Positions 1-8,410 of a DNA stretch of 39,700 nucleotides are shown in pieces. Positions within the stretch are counted from its first letter, which is position 1, and each line of letters opens with the position of its first letter. The stretch spans positions 1-39,700 of the forward strand of contig NZ_LZMB01000530.1 in the NCBI RefSeq assembly GCF_001673555.1, in the 5' to 3' direction. Source of the DNA: Mycobacterium sp. 1165178.9. GTDB taxonomy: Bacteria > Actinomycetota > Actinomycetes > Mycobacteriales > Mycobacteriaceae. The translations under genes and the position numbers were made by a program. The notes beneath the pieces are model-generated. The model did not search any database and was not told the DNA's origin. It saw nothing but the letters and a program-made list of their open reading frames with translations.

Positions 1-564
1 GATCAGGCGTTGTTGTCGGCGGCCGGGTTCGGCAACACGGGCGCGGACCTGTTCAACAAGGGCGGGCCGTATCTGGCGCGCGGCGCCGCCGACCTGGTGC
101 CGACCGCGCAGCTGCTGGACACCTACAGCCCCGAAATCTACTGCTTGATGCGCAGCGAACACGATGCGCTGCCTGCCACGGGCGCGGCCGAGGGCGGTTT
201 CAACGGCTACTCGTTGAACATGAACACCGAGGCGCTGTCCGGCTTGGGACTGGTCGCGAACCCACTGTCGCTGGTAGCCATCACCGCGCTGACGATGGGG
301 CTTGGCGGCGCGGCCGGCTTGATCGGCGGTGCGCCCAACCCCTACGTGTTCCCGGAGAACCTGCCTCGGGTGAACGCGCGCGGCGGCCCGGGCGGGGCGC
401 CCGGGTGCTGGCAGAAGATCACCCGCGATCTGTGGCCCGCACCGGAGTTGATCATGGACACCGGCAACAGCATTGCGCCGTACAACCACCTGGACACCGG
501 ATCGCCGTATGCGATCGAGTACGTCTGGGGCCGCCAGGTCGGCGACAACACCATCAACCCGTAG
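1..564 (+). CDS. MCE family protein, MceA-like, C-terminal part (5' end outside window)
   Basis: The reading frame is open from base 1 and ends at TAG 562-564, so only the last 187 residues are present. The segment with TYSPEIYC, LPRVNARGGPGGAPGCW and the final GRQVGDNTINP is characteristic of the C-terminal region (DUF3407/CUP1 type) of MceA proteins. These are secreted or envelope-anchored subunits of Mce lipid importers such as Mce1 and Mce4. The MlaD/MCE domain itself would lie upstream of the window. In a normal mce operon mceB follows mceA directly; here the next gene is on the other strand and is a DMT-type membrane protein. This copy is therefore either an orphan or the end of a rearranged operon. 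The family call is from recalled similarity; which Mce system it belongs to is not settled. Confidence 0.8.
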   Translation, partial: DQALLSAAGFGNTGADLFNKGGPYLARGAADLVPTAQLLDTYSPEIYCLMRSEHDALPATGAAEGGFNGYSLNMNTEALSGLGLVANPLSLVAITALTMGLGGAAGLIGGAPNPYVFPENLPRVNARGGPGGAPGCWQKITRDLWPAPELIMDTGNSIAPYNHLDTGSPYAIEYVWGRQVGDNTINP

Positions 565-626
565 CTGCGGGCGCCGGCCGATACACCGGGGAAACCGCTT
601 ACCGCACAGGGCAATGCGTCAGACGC

Positions 627-1544
627 TCACGCTTTTGAAGCCGCCTTCGGCCGCGCGCTGGATTTCAGGTCACGCCCGGCGCCGGCCGACATGGAAGCGG
701 CCTCACCGCGCGCCAGGCCGACCGTCGCGATGATCACCACGGCCGTCGTCGCCGCGATGACAAACCACTCCCAGCCACCGGCCGCCAGCGTCTCGCTGAG
801 CACGACGACACCGAGCACCCCACCCACCACGGGCTTCGCCACGATGATCGTCGGCAGCGAGGCGGTCAGCGCGCCGGCCCGGTAAGCCGACTGGTGGTAG
901 ATCATCCCGGCCACGCCGCAGAACACCAGCGCGTACAGCTCGAAGCTGTGCCACACCTGGCCGGGGTGGCGTTCCAGGATGTCGACGACGCCCTTCATCA
1001 AGACCGCGAACACCGCCAGGAAGGTGCCGGCCACCGCCGCCAGCAGCAGCGCCGCGACCGGGCGATCCGCCCACACACGCGCGCCGAACAAACCCAGCAG
1101 CAACAGCGGGCCAATCACCGCGGCCACCACGACCCAGGTGTGCAACGGCGCCCGCTGCTGGCCGCCGGTCGGGTCTCCGACCGCGATGAGCGCGGCCAGT
1201 GCCACCGCCAGTACCAGCGCCCAGGTCCATTCCCGGCCGGTGATCCGGTTACCGGTCATCCGCGAGTAGATCGGTAAGGCGAACAGCAGCGCCGTCACCT
1301 GCAACGACATCACCAGCAGCACGGAGCCCTTGTCCAGGGCGGCGGCGAGCAGCACGTAACTGCCGATGTCTCCCAGACCGCCCAGCCACCAACGCTTGTC
1401 GCGCAGCAACATGCCGAACAACGTCAGGTGGCCCACGCGCTGGTCGGTGACCTCCTGCGCGGAACGTTGCCGAACCACGTTGCCGATCGCGGACGCCAGC
1501 GCGGCGCACAGGGCGAGCATGGCCGCCAGATTCGCGTCCGACAC
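627..1544 (-). CDS. DMT superfamily (EamA-like) integral membrane transporter
   Basis: This is a 305-residue, very hydrophobic protein with about nine or ten predicted membrane helices arranged as two similar halves, as in drug/metabolite (EamA-type) transporters. The N-terminal helix is followed by a short basic loop (VVRQRSAQ), and the second half contains the TASLPTIIVAKPVVGGVLG stretch typical of the repeated EamA unit. The C-terminal tail is cytoplasmic-like and rich in Lys, Ala and Ser. The GTG start at 1544 follows GAGGAGGT, a strong ribosome-binding site. The gene converges on the mceA-like end and stands alone otherwise. The substrate cannot be inferred. An alternative reading is one of the broad 'DMT family' proteins of unknown activity that are common in mycobacteria. 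Confidence 0.75.
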   Translation of the reverse strand: MSDANLAAMLALCAALASAIGNVVRQRSAQEVTDQRVGHLTLFGMLLRDKRWWLGGLGDIGSYVLLAAALDKGSVLLVMSLQVTALLFALPIYSRMTGNRITGREWTWALVLAVALAALIAVGDPTGGQQRAPLHTWVVVAAVIGPLLLLGLFGARVWADRPVAALLLAAVAGTFLAVFAVLMKGVVDILERHPGQVWHSFELYALVFCGVAGMIYHQSAYRAGALTASLPTIIVAKPVVGGVLGVVVLSETLAAGGWEWFVIAATTAVVIIATVGLARGEAASMSAGAGRDLKSSARPKAASKA

Positions 1545-1657
1545 GGCATTACCTCCTCGCCTCGTGCGGTTGGGCTACCCAACTAATCTAGCCGCGGCCC
1601 GCGTGACCGGCGCGTGAAAGGGGTTGCCCGGCCGAGCGGCGGCGCCGCCGGCACTGC

Positions 1658-2551
1658 TCAGAGCGGGAATTTCGTCCCGGTGAGGCGCTCGGACAGTTCC
1701 CAGAGGGCGGTGGCGGTGCCGGCGCGCTTTGCCGGCCAGTTGCGCCACGTCGGCTGGGTGCGGCCGTACAGTCCGAATCGCGGGCCGACGAAGGTGTCCC
1801 CCGGCAAATCCTGCGAGGCCGCGTACAACGTCTGGCGGGCGCCGAAGTCGGCGTCGGTGGACACGATCCGGTCGACCGCAAGCACCGCCGCGTCGCCCAG
1901 CCTGCGGCCGGAGTTGCCTTGCAGGTTCGTGTGCGACCAGCCGGGGTGGGCGGCCAGCGCGCGCACCGACGTGGGGACGACGTCCAATCGCCGCTGCAGT
2001 TCCTTGGTGAACAACAGGTTGGCCAGCTTCGACTGGCTGTAGGCTAGCCAGGCCGAATACGGCCGGGACTGAAAGTTCAGGTCTTTGAGGCTGATGTAGC
2101 CGAAGTGGTGCATCAGCGAGGAGACCGTCACCACGCGGTCGGCCAGCTTGGGCAACAGCAGATTGGTCAACGCGAAGTGGCCGAGGTGGTTGGTGCCGAT
2201 CTGGCCCTCGAAGCCGTCGACGGTGACCGCGTGTTTGGTGGCCATGATCCCGGCGTTGTTGATCAAGACGTCCACCGTGTCGATGCCCTCGGCGAAGCGC
2301 CGCACCGACGACAGGTCTTGCAGGTCGAGCTGGCGCACCTCGGCCGTCCCGGTCGCGGGACCGGCGGTCGAAGCGGTCATGCGTGCGGCGGCGGTGTGGC
2401 CCTTGTCGGTGTTGCGGACGGCCAGGATGACCCGGCCACCGACCCGGACCAACTCGCGGGCGGTGATCTCGCCCAGCCCGGCGTTGGCACCGGTGATGAC
2501 GATGGTTCTTCCGGCGAACGAGGGCAGCTGCGCCGCGGTCCAATCTGGCAT
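1658..2551 (-). CDS. Short-chain dehydrogenase/reductase (retinol dehydrogenase-like SDR)
   Basis: This 297-residue protein is a classical SDR that reduces or oxidises an unknown substrate with NAD(P)(H). The cofactor motif TGANAGLG is at residues 20-27, LINNAG at about 96-101, and the catalytic YSQSK has Tyr171 and Lys175. The serine of the tetrad lies in VTVSSL near residue 145. The pattern matches the mycobacterial 'oxidoreductase' SDRs similar to retinol dehydrogenase/WW-domain oxidoreductase. The frame stays open further upstream to 2704, but MPDWTAAQ at 2551 fits the normal SDR N-terminus and follows an AGGGTG-like site. It is divergent from the lipid kinase at 2734. No partner gene points to a substrate. 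Confidence 0.85.
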   Translation of the reverse strand: MPDWTAAQLPSFAGRTIVITGANAGLGEITARELVRVGGRVILAVRNTDKGHTAAARMTASTAGPATGTAEVRQLDLQDLSSVRRFAEGIDTVDVLINNAGIMATKHAVTVDGFEGQIGTNHLGHFALTNLLLPKLADRVVTVSSLMHHFGYISLKDLNFQSRPYSAWLAYSQSKLANLLFTKELQRRLDVVPTSVRALAAHPGWSHTNLQGNSGRRLGDAAVLAVDRIVSTDADFGARQTLYAASQDLPGDTFVGPRFGLYGRTQPTWRNWPAKRAGTATALWELSERLTGTKFPL

Positions 2552-2677
2552 GGCAGACACCCTAACTACGCAATTGCGGCGGCGGTTGTCGGGCCGAGGG
2601 GACTTGAGGCGGTGTGCGGCAGCGTTACGGACCCACTCGGACGCGCGGGTATCGTGCCTGGGATGCCCGGCGAAATC

Positions 2678-2715
2678 CCCCCTGACCAATTGATCGGACG
2701 ACAATTTGTCGGGGG
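2678..2715. promoter_or_regulatory. Imperfect inverted repeat in divergent promoter region
   Basis: CCCCCTGACCAATTG (2678 onward) is mirrored by CAATTTGTCGGGGG (2702-2715) with one mismatch and one indel. It sits between the divergent SDR and lipid-kinase genes, just before the kinase ribosome-binding site. It could be an operator or an mRNA hairpin; nothing shows which. Confidence 0.3.
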
Positions 2716-2733
2716 CGCATGGGGGATCGCCGG

Positions 2734-3726
2734 ATGTATCTAGGCGTCATCGTCAATCCGAAAGCGCGGAGGAATCGCGCCGCTTCCCGCGACCGCATCG
2801 CCGAACTGCGCCGCATTGTCGGCTCCCGCGGCGAGGTGCACGAGACCAACTCGATCGAGGAGCTCCACGGCGCCATCGAGCAGCTCGCGCCGCGGGTCAC
2901 CCACCTCGTGGGCGACGGCGGCGACGGCGCGCTGCACTGGTTGATCAACGAGGCCGAGCACTACGTCAGTGATCCGCAGCGCTGGCCCGCATTCGTTCCG
3001 ACCAACGGCGGCAGCGTCAATGCCGTCGCGCGCAAGGCCCGGGTGCGCGGACGGCCCGAAACGATCATCCGTGCGCTGGCGTCCGCAGCCGAGACGGACC
3101 GACCTCCGCCCGAGGAGAGCCTGGACACACTGGTGCTCGATGGCGAAACCGCCGACGGTGCGGCGTTTCACCGGCTCTGCTTCGGGCTGGCGGCCGGGGG
3201 CGTCGGGAACCGTTTCTACGACCGGTATTACGACTCACCCGATCACGGCCGGCTGGCCGTCGCCCGGGTGATCGCTCGCAGCTTCGGCGACTACATCACC
3301 TCGAAGGTCGCCCCGAGCCGGGTGAAGACCCCGAACTACGCTTCCATCCTGTTCACTCCCACGCGGGCGCGCGTCGTGATCGACGGCGATGAGGTCCCGT
3401 CACGCACGCACAGTTTGTTGCACGCAGGCGCGATCGACCTGCGCATCGGTGGTCCGCTTCGGTTGTTCCCCAAGGCGTCCGAGCCCGGGGCGCTGCATTT
3501 TCAGGCCGGAAATCTGCGGCCATCCCGGATCGTGGCACAGCTTCCGATGGCGTTGACAAGCGGCATGCTCCACGGCAAAGGGCTACGCGACGTCAACGGT
3601 CACGAGATGAGGATCGAAGCCGAGGGCGAGCCGCTGTCGCCCATCATCGACGGGGAGCGTTTCCTCGGCATCGTGAAACTGGTGGCCCGCGCGGGCCCGC
3701 GGATCCGCATCGCCAAGCCCACCTAG
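2734..3726 (+). CDS. Diacylglycerol kinase family lipid kinase
   Basis: A 330-residue protein with the DAGK catalytic-domain fold, expected to phosphorylate a lipid hydroxyl using ATP. Visible motifs are the N-terminal VIVNPKA (residues 5-11), the nucleotide loop GDGGDG (60-65, the family's GGDGT equivalent) and PTNGGSVN (about 89-96, the PTGTGND equivalent). The C-terminal beta domain ends with PIIDGERF. The last Thr of GGDGT is replaced by Ala/Gly, a variant that could alter activity. The ATG at 2734 has GGGGGA about eight bases upstream; an in-frame ATG at 2719 has a poorly spaced site, so I prefer 2734. The substrate is unknown. Relatives act on diacylglycerol, sphingoid bases or phosphatidylinositol mannoside precursors. 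Confidence 0.8.
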   Translation: MYLGVIVNPKARRNRAASRDRIAELRRIVGSRGEVHETNSIEELHGAIEQLAPRVTHLVGDGGDGALHWLINEAEHYVSDPQRWPAFVPTNGGSVNAVARKARVRGRPETIIRALASAAETDRPPPEESLDTLVLDGETADGAAFHRLCFGLAAGGVGNRFYDRYYDSPDHGRLAVARVIARSFGDYITSKVAPSRVKTPNYASILFTPTRARVVIDGDEVPSRTHSLLHAGAIDLRIGGPLRLFPKASEPGALHFQAGNLRPSRIVAQLPMALTSGMLHGKGLRDVNGHEMRIEAEGEPLSPIIDGERFLGIVKLVARAGPRIRIAKPT

Positions 3727-3728
3727 CC

Positions 3729-3760
3729 AGCCGCCGCCGCACCCAGGTGGTACGGCGGCT
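3729..3760 (+). terminator. Rho-independent-like hairpin after lipid kinase
   Basis: AGCCGCCG (3729-3736) pairs with CGGCGGCT (3753-3760) across a 16-base loop that can itself pair ACC with GGT. It begins three bases after the kinase stop codon. There is no T-run, as is common for mycobacterial terminators. Confidence 0.5.
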
Positions 3761-4176
3761 CAGCCGCGGTCCTGAAGTGTTCCGGACCCCGGCGTTATGC
3801 TGTGTTAATTGCGTTATTCGATTTGCGATTTGGCCAATGTGTGTCGCATAGGTAAAAGTCCTATTTCGGGCGGGGCGGGTGTTTGGCGGTTAATAGGAAA
3901 CGCGTGAATTCGTAGATACGTACTTCAGTATCTCAGGGCACATAACCGCGATACTACCTGGTCGTCCGCAACTGAAATACTGAAATCCGTAGGCGCGTAG
4001 ATCAGCATCCGCGTAATTAATTTTGGCGGTTAAGTTTATCCTGTGAATGTTGTGTGCGGCCGCCATTAACGCTGTTCGTCCCTTTGCTCAGAGTGGCATG
4101 ACAGCGCTACATTGGATTGATATTTACGACGGAAGTCGTTCTCGGGCTATGCATCCTGGAAAGGGGATCACTCCGC
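3761..4176 (+). promoter_or_regulatory. Long AT-rich intergenic region, probable promoter/control region of the FAAL operon
   Basis: About 415 bases without a credible gene, clearly richer in A+T than the flanks. It contains an exact 12-bp direct repeat TTTGGCGGTTAA at 3882-3893 and 4022-4033. AGATAC/GTATCT forms an inverted repeat (3914-3919 and 3928-3933, 8-base spacer). A tandem ACTGAAAT repeat lies at 3971-3978 and 3979-3986. TATCCT at 4037-4042 could serve as a -10 element. The layout suggests several regulator sites ahead of the 4177 gene. Low-GC content could also reflect an H-NS-like (Lsr2) target. No specific regulator can be named. Confidence 0.5.
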
Positions 4177-7100
4177 ATGGAGACGCTGATCGATTACCTA
4201 CACGAGTGGGAAGCGCAGAGGCCGGACCAGACCCTCTTCCGGTTCGTCGATGGCGACGGCCGCGAACTCGAGCACTACACGTACCAGGGCTTCGCTGAAC
4301 GCACCCGCGAACTGGCCGCCTACCTGTCCAGGGAGGCCGGCCTCAACTCAGGCGATCGCGTGCTGCTGGTCTACCCGCCTGGGCTGGAAATGGTCGCCGC
4401 GCTCTATGCGTGCGCACGCATCGGGGTGATCGCCGTTCCGGTCAGCCCGCCCCTGCCGATGTCGTTTGATTCCGGGCTGGCCAAGCTCAGCTTCGTCGCC
4501 CGCGATTGCGGGGCCCGGGCCGTGCTGTCGACGAAGCAGTTCGAGTACGACTTCCGCCTGCTCCTGGGCCAGCGGCACGGCCAGCAGGTCTGGGCGGACG
4601 ACTCCGGCCTGCCGGAGCTGCCCTGGTTCGCCACCGATGGCGCGCAGGACTTCGGCGGCGCCCCCGTCGCGGACACCCCGGGCGACGTGCTCTTCCTGCA
4701 GTACACCTCGGGCTCGACGAGCGATCCCAAGGGTGTAGTCGTCACCCACGCCAACGTCATCGCCAACGGTTTCGCCTTCGCCGGCGGCGACGTGGTGGCG
4801 GCCTCGTGGCTGCCGCAACACCACGACATGGGGCTGATCTCGGCCTATATGTTCGTCGTGCTGTTGGGCGGGACAACGCATGCGATGTCGCCCCTGGACT
4901 TCCTCGCCCGGCCGTCGTCCTGGCTCCGGCTGATCAGTGACGTGCGCGCCACGCATACGCCGGGACCCAACTTCGCGCTCGAATACTGCCTGCGCGAGGA
5001 CAAGCTCCCCGCCTCCGAGTTGGCGGGCGTCGACCTGAGCAGTCTCGAATGCGTCGTCGTGGGCGCAGAGCCGCTGCGCGCCAACACCTTCGCGCGCTTC
5101 CGGCAGCGGTTCGCCGACTATGGCCTGCGGCCCGAGGCGCTTACCGGCGCCTACGGCATGGCCGAATTCACCCTGACCGTGTCGACCCGCGGACGCCAGA
5201 CCATCGCGGTGAACAAGCGTGGGCTGGAGCGCAACGTCGCCCGCGTCGAGAAGGCGCTGCCCGAAAACAGCAACCAGGTCACGTTGGTCAGCTGTGGCAA
5301 GCCCATCGACGATGCACTGGTTCGCATCGTCGAGTCCGAATCCCGGCAGGCGTTGCCCGACGGGCGGGTCGGTGAGGTTTGGCTGGCCGGACGCTCCAAG
5401 GGGGCCGGGTACTGGAACCGGCCGGAGCTCACCGCGGAGATTTTCGGCGCGCGCGTCGCAGGCGACGATGAACACACCTTCCTGCGGACAGGAGATCTGG
5501 GCTTCCTTTACGAGGGCGAGCTGTTCGTCTGCGGTCGCAGCAAGGACCTGATCATCGTCCGCGGCGTCAACTGCTACCCCTCCGACATCGAATCCGTCGT
5601 GGAGCGCACGGCCGCGCAGATCCGCAAGGGCTGCGTCGCCGCGTTCTCGGTCGAGCACGATGAGTCCGAAGCGCTGATCGTCGTCGCCGAGGTGCGCGAC
5701 GAGCACAACCTTCCGGACGCCAAGGCCGTGGCTCGCGCGATCCGGCGGCATTGCCACATCGACCCGCACGCGATCGTCTTCGCACCGCCGCGCAGCATTC
5801 CCAAGACCACTTCCGGCAAGATCCGGCGCTCGTCGACACGCCAGCTGTGGCTGGATGACAAGCTGCCGACCTTCACGAGCTGGATCAACCAGTCGGCCAA
5901 CCGGACTCACGATGGCCTGGCTGCCGGCACGGGTCCGCTGGAGCGCTTCCGCAATCTGATCGAGAGCTACGACCTGAGCGGCGACGAGGACTGCTCGTTC
6001 GCCGATCTCGGCATCGACTCGCTGGCACTGGCCGAACTACGCACGGACCTGCAGGCCTTGCTGGAGGAGAACGGAGCTGGGGAGCTGGCCGAAGAGGTCA
6101 ACACGCGCTTGCTGCAGCGGCTGACGGTGTCCGAATTCTTCGGGCTGGTCAGCCAATTCGGCGAGGACTCCGGGCAGCCGCTCGACGCCCTGCGCCGGGC
6201 GCTGGATCAGATCTCCGCCGAGTACGAGGCGTACGAGGCCGCCCAGATGCGGGCCGACGCGGCACTGCCGCTCCCGGAACTGGCGCCCGCGCGGCCGGGT
6301 GAGGCCACCGATCTGCTGCTCACGGGCGCCACAGGATTTTTGGGGCCGTTCCTCGTGAGCAGCCTGCTGGCGCAAACCTCCTTCACGGTGCATGCGCTGG
6401 TGCGCGCCACGGACTCCGCGCACGGCCTGGACCGCATCGTGGCGTCGCTGCGCCGCGCCCAGCTCTGGACGCCGGCGCTGGAAGCCGACGTCCGGGCACG
6501 GGTCCGCGTCGTCTGCGGCGATCTCGCCGAGCCCGCGCTGGGCATCGGGGAGGCGGCCTTCCAACAGCTGGCGCAGGATGTCGACGCCGTCGTGCACAAC
6601 GGCGCCCTGGTCAACTACGTCCGCACGTACGACGCCCTGCGGCCGGCCAACGTTGAGGGCACCCGCGAGTTGTTGCGCCTGGCGATGACCAACCACCGCA
6701 AGGCTTTCCACCTCGTCTCCAGCACGTTCATCTACGGCTGGAGCACCGAGCCGGTGGTCGGGGAGTGGGACGCCAACGAGAAGATGGCCGGTCTGGACTT
6801 CGGCTACTCGCAGACCAAGTGGGTCGGCGAGCAGCTGGCGCTGGCCGCGCAGCGCAAGGGACTCGACGTCCGCATCTACCGGCCCTCGCTGATCTCGCCG
6901 ACCCGCGCGGGCTTCGGCAGCCAGGACGACATCCTGGTGCGCCTGACGGCGTTCATGATCGAGCACGGCGTCGCCGTCAACGCGCTCAACCAGATCAGCC
7001 TGCTGCCGGCGGACCTGATCGCGGATCACATCGTGACGCTGATGGGCCTGCCGGACGAGTCGGGCAGCGTCTTCAACATGACAGCGGACGACTACTACAA

Positions 7101-7431
7101 CCTCACCGACGTCACCCGGATCCTGTCCGAGCGGTACGGGTATCGCTTTGACTACCATGACATCCCGTCGTTCACCGAGCAGCTGAACCGCCGCTGCACG
7201 CCGAACGATCAGATGTATCCGCTGGTCGATTTCCTCACCCGGTCGGCGGACAAGATCGCGGCGATGCGGGACAAGCGCTACGACAACACCCAGTACCGCC
7301 ACCGGCGCGGGCTGGCCAAGGTCCGCCTGCAGGAGCCCGCCTTGACCGAAACGGTCGATCATCTGGTCCGGTTCTTGCGCAGCGAGCATTTAATCAGTGA
7401 GGTAGAGGACGAGGCACAGCGCAGCGCCTGA
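4177..7431 (+). CDS. Fatty-acyl-AMP ligase / acyl carrier / thioester reductase fusion
   Basis: A 1084-residue three-part enzyme. Residues 1 to about 580 form a FadD/FAAL-type adenylating domain with YTSGSTSDPKG near 177-186, RTGDLGFLYEGELFVCGR, and the C-terminal PKTTSGKIRR lysine. A carrier domain follows with DLGIDSLALAEL; Ser615 is the expected phosphopantetheine site. From about 715 comes a thioester-reductase Rossmann domain with LLTGATGFLG (Gly717) and the catalytic pair Tyr877 and Lys881 in YSQTK. By family logic it activates a carboxylic acid, loads it on its own carrier and releases it reductively as an aldehyde (or alcohol). The ATG at 4177 follows AAGGGGA; the TTG-led extension to 4117 is not favoured. 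It resembles carboxylic acid reductases in layout but has an FAAL-like front. First gene of a four-gene operon. Confidence 0.9.
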   Translation: METLIDYLHEWEAQRPDQTLFRFVDGDGRELEHYTYQGFAERTRELAAYLSREAGLNSGDRVLLVYPPGLEMVAALYACARIGVIAVPVSPPLPMSFDSGLAKLSFVARDCGARAVLSTKQFEYDFRLLLGQRHGQQVWADDSGLPELPWFATDGAQDFGGAPVADTPGDVLFLQYTSGSTSDPKGVVVTHANVIANGFAFAGGDVVAASWLPQHHDMGLISAYMFVVLLGGTTHAMSPLDFLARPSSWLRLISDVRATHTPGPNFALEYCLREDKLPASELAGVDLSSLECVVVGAEPLRANTFARFRQRFADYGLRPEALTGAYGMAEFTLTVSTRGRQTIAVNKRGLERNVARVEKALPENSNQVTLVSCGKPIDDALVRIVESESRQALPDGRVGEVWLAGRSKGAGYWNRPELTAEIFGARVAGDDEHTFLRTGDLGFLYEGELFVCGRSKDLIIVRGVNCYPSDIESVVERTAAQIRKGCVAAFSVEHDESEALIVVAEVRDEHNLPDAKAVARAIRRHCHIDPHAIVFAPPRSIPKTTSGKIRRSSTRQLWLDDKLPTFTSWINQSANRTHDGLAAGTGPLERFRNLIESYDLSGDEDCSFADLGIDSLALAELRTDLQALLEENGAGELAEEVNTRLLQRLTVSEFFGLVSQFGEDSGQPLDALRRALDQISAEYEAYEAAQMRADAALPLPELAPARPGEATDLLLTGATGFLGPFLVSSLLAQTSFTVHALVRATDSAHGLDRIVASLRRAQLWTPALEADVRARVRVVCGDLAEPALGIGEAAFQQLAQDVDAVVHNGALVNYVRTYDALRPANVEGTRELLRLAMTNHRKAFHLVSSTFIYGWSTEPVVGEWDANEKMAGLDFGYSQTKWVGEQLALAAQRKGLDVRIYRPSLISPTRAGFGSQDDILVRLTAFMIEHGVAVNALNQISLLPADLIADHIVTLMGLPDESGSVFNMTADDYYNLTDVTRILSERYGYRFDYHDIPSFTEQLNRRCTPNDQMYPLVDFLTRSADKIAAMRDKRYDNTQYRHRRGLAKVRLQEPALTETVDHLVRFLRSEHLISEVEDEAQRSA

Positions 7432-7453
7432 CAGACGCAACGGAGATCGCAAG

Positions 7454-7475
7454 CGCGGCGAAGCGGGTCGCCGCG
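7454..7475 (+). promoter_or_regulatory. Intercistronic hairpin between FAAL fusion and di-iron gene
   Basis: CGCGGCGA (7454-7461) pairs with TCGCCGCG (7468-7475) around a 6-base loop, in the 68-base gap upstream of the next gene's AAAAGGGGA ribosome-binding site. It could tune downstream expression or protect mRNA ends. Confidence 0.4.
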
Positions 7476-7499
7476 AGACAGATAAAAAGGGGATGGCAC

Positions 7500-8408
7500 A
7501 TGTTCACCGTCGATGACAGGGCAACGGGCCCGCATGACGCCTCGCTCGACCACGAGCGGATCGTCCTGCAGGCGCGTGACGTCGACTTCGACTGGTCGAC
7601 GCTGCCGTTCTACTACGTGCCCAACGAACCCTTCACCACGCACTTCTGCAACGTGCTGCACCTGTTGCTGCCAGCAGGTGAGGAGTTCATCGTCGCCGCC
7701 TTCAAGGACACCCTGCCGCTGATCAAAGACGATCAACTGCGCCGCGACGTGCAGGGATTCATCAGCCAGGAGGCGATGCATTCCCAGGCGCACGCCGGAG
7801 TGCTCGGGCATTTCGCGGTCAAAGACATCGACGTGACGCCGTTCACCGACCAAATGCATTGGCTATTCACCCAACTCATCGGCGACCGGCCGCGGTGGAG
7901 CGCGCGCCGGCGACAAAGCTGGCTGCTCGAGCGGGTATCGATGGTCGCGGCACTCGAGCACTACACCGCCATTCTCGGCGAATGGATTCTCGACACCCCC
8001 CAGCATGACGCCATGGGCACCGACCCGGTGATGCTGGACCTGCTGCGCTGGCACGGCGCCGAGGAAGTAGAGCACAAAGCGGTCGCCTTCGACACCATGA
8101 AGCATCTGCGTGCCGGGTACTGGCGGCAGGTGCGCACCCAGCTGCTGATCACCCCGGCGCTGCTGTGGTTGTTCGTCCGCGGCGTGCGATTCATGTACTC
8201 GGTCGACCCCTATTTGCCGCCCGGCACCAAGCCGCGCTGGCGGGACTACTTCCGCGCCGCGCGCCGGGGTTTGGTGCCCGGCCCATTCCAGTTCCTCCGG
8301 GTCATCGGCGCTTACTACACGCCGACTTTCCATCCCTCCCAGCTGGGCGGCGTAGGGCGCGCGGTCGACTACCTGGCCCGCTCACCCGCCGCCCGCGCGT
8401 CGCACTGA
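7500..8408 (+). CDS. Ferritin-like di-iron protein ('metal-dependent hydrolase' family, PF10118-like)
   Basis: A 302-residue protein resembling the family annotated as predicted metal-dependent hydrolase (PF10118). What the sequence shows is a four-helix di-iron pattern: Glu61/62, then E91-A-M-H94 (ExxH), then Glu153 (with His154), then E189-V-E-H192 (ExxH). E...ExxH...E...ExxH is the ligand set of ferritin-like carboxylate-bridged di-iron oxygenases and oxidases. A hydrophobic stretch at about 213-232 could touch a membrane or lipid. I infer an O2-using oxygenase acting on the product of the upstream reductase, with electrons from the Fe-S flavoprotein two genes downstream. Start ATG 7500 follows AAAAGGGGA. 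Hydrolase activity remains the conventional label and has no visible support here. Confidence 0.8.
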   Translation: MFTVDDRATGPHDASLDHERIVLQARDVDFDWSTLPFYYVPNEPFTTHFCNVLHLLLPAGEEFIVAAFKDTLPLIKDDQLRRDVQGFISQEAMHSQAHAGVLGHFAVKDIDVTPFTDQMHWLFTQLIGDRPRWSARRRQSWLLERVSMVAALEHYTAILGEWILDTPQHDAMGTDPVMLDLLRWHGAEEVEHKAVAFDTMKHLRAGYWRQVRTQLLITPALLWLFVRGVRFMYSVDPYLPPGTKPRWRDYFRAARRGLVPGPFQFLRVIGAYYTPTFHPSQLGGVGRAVDYLARSPAARASH

Positions 8409-8410
8409 CG

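Noticed and set aside
4348..5910. 520-codon minus-strand frame inside the FAAL fusion gene
   Set aside because: Shadow frame; the + strand protein has all expected catalytic motifs.
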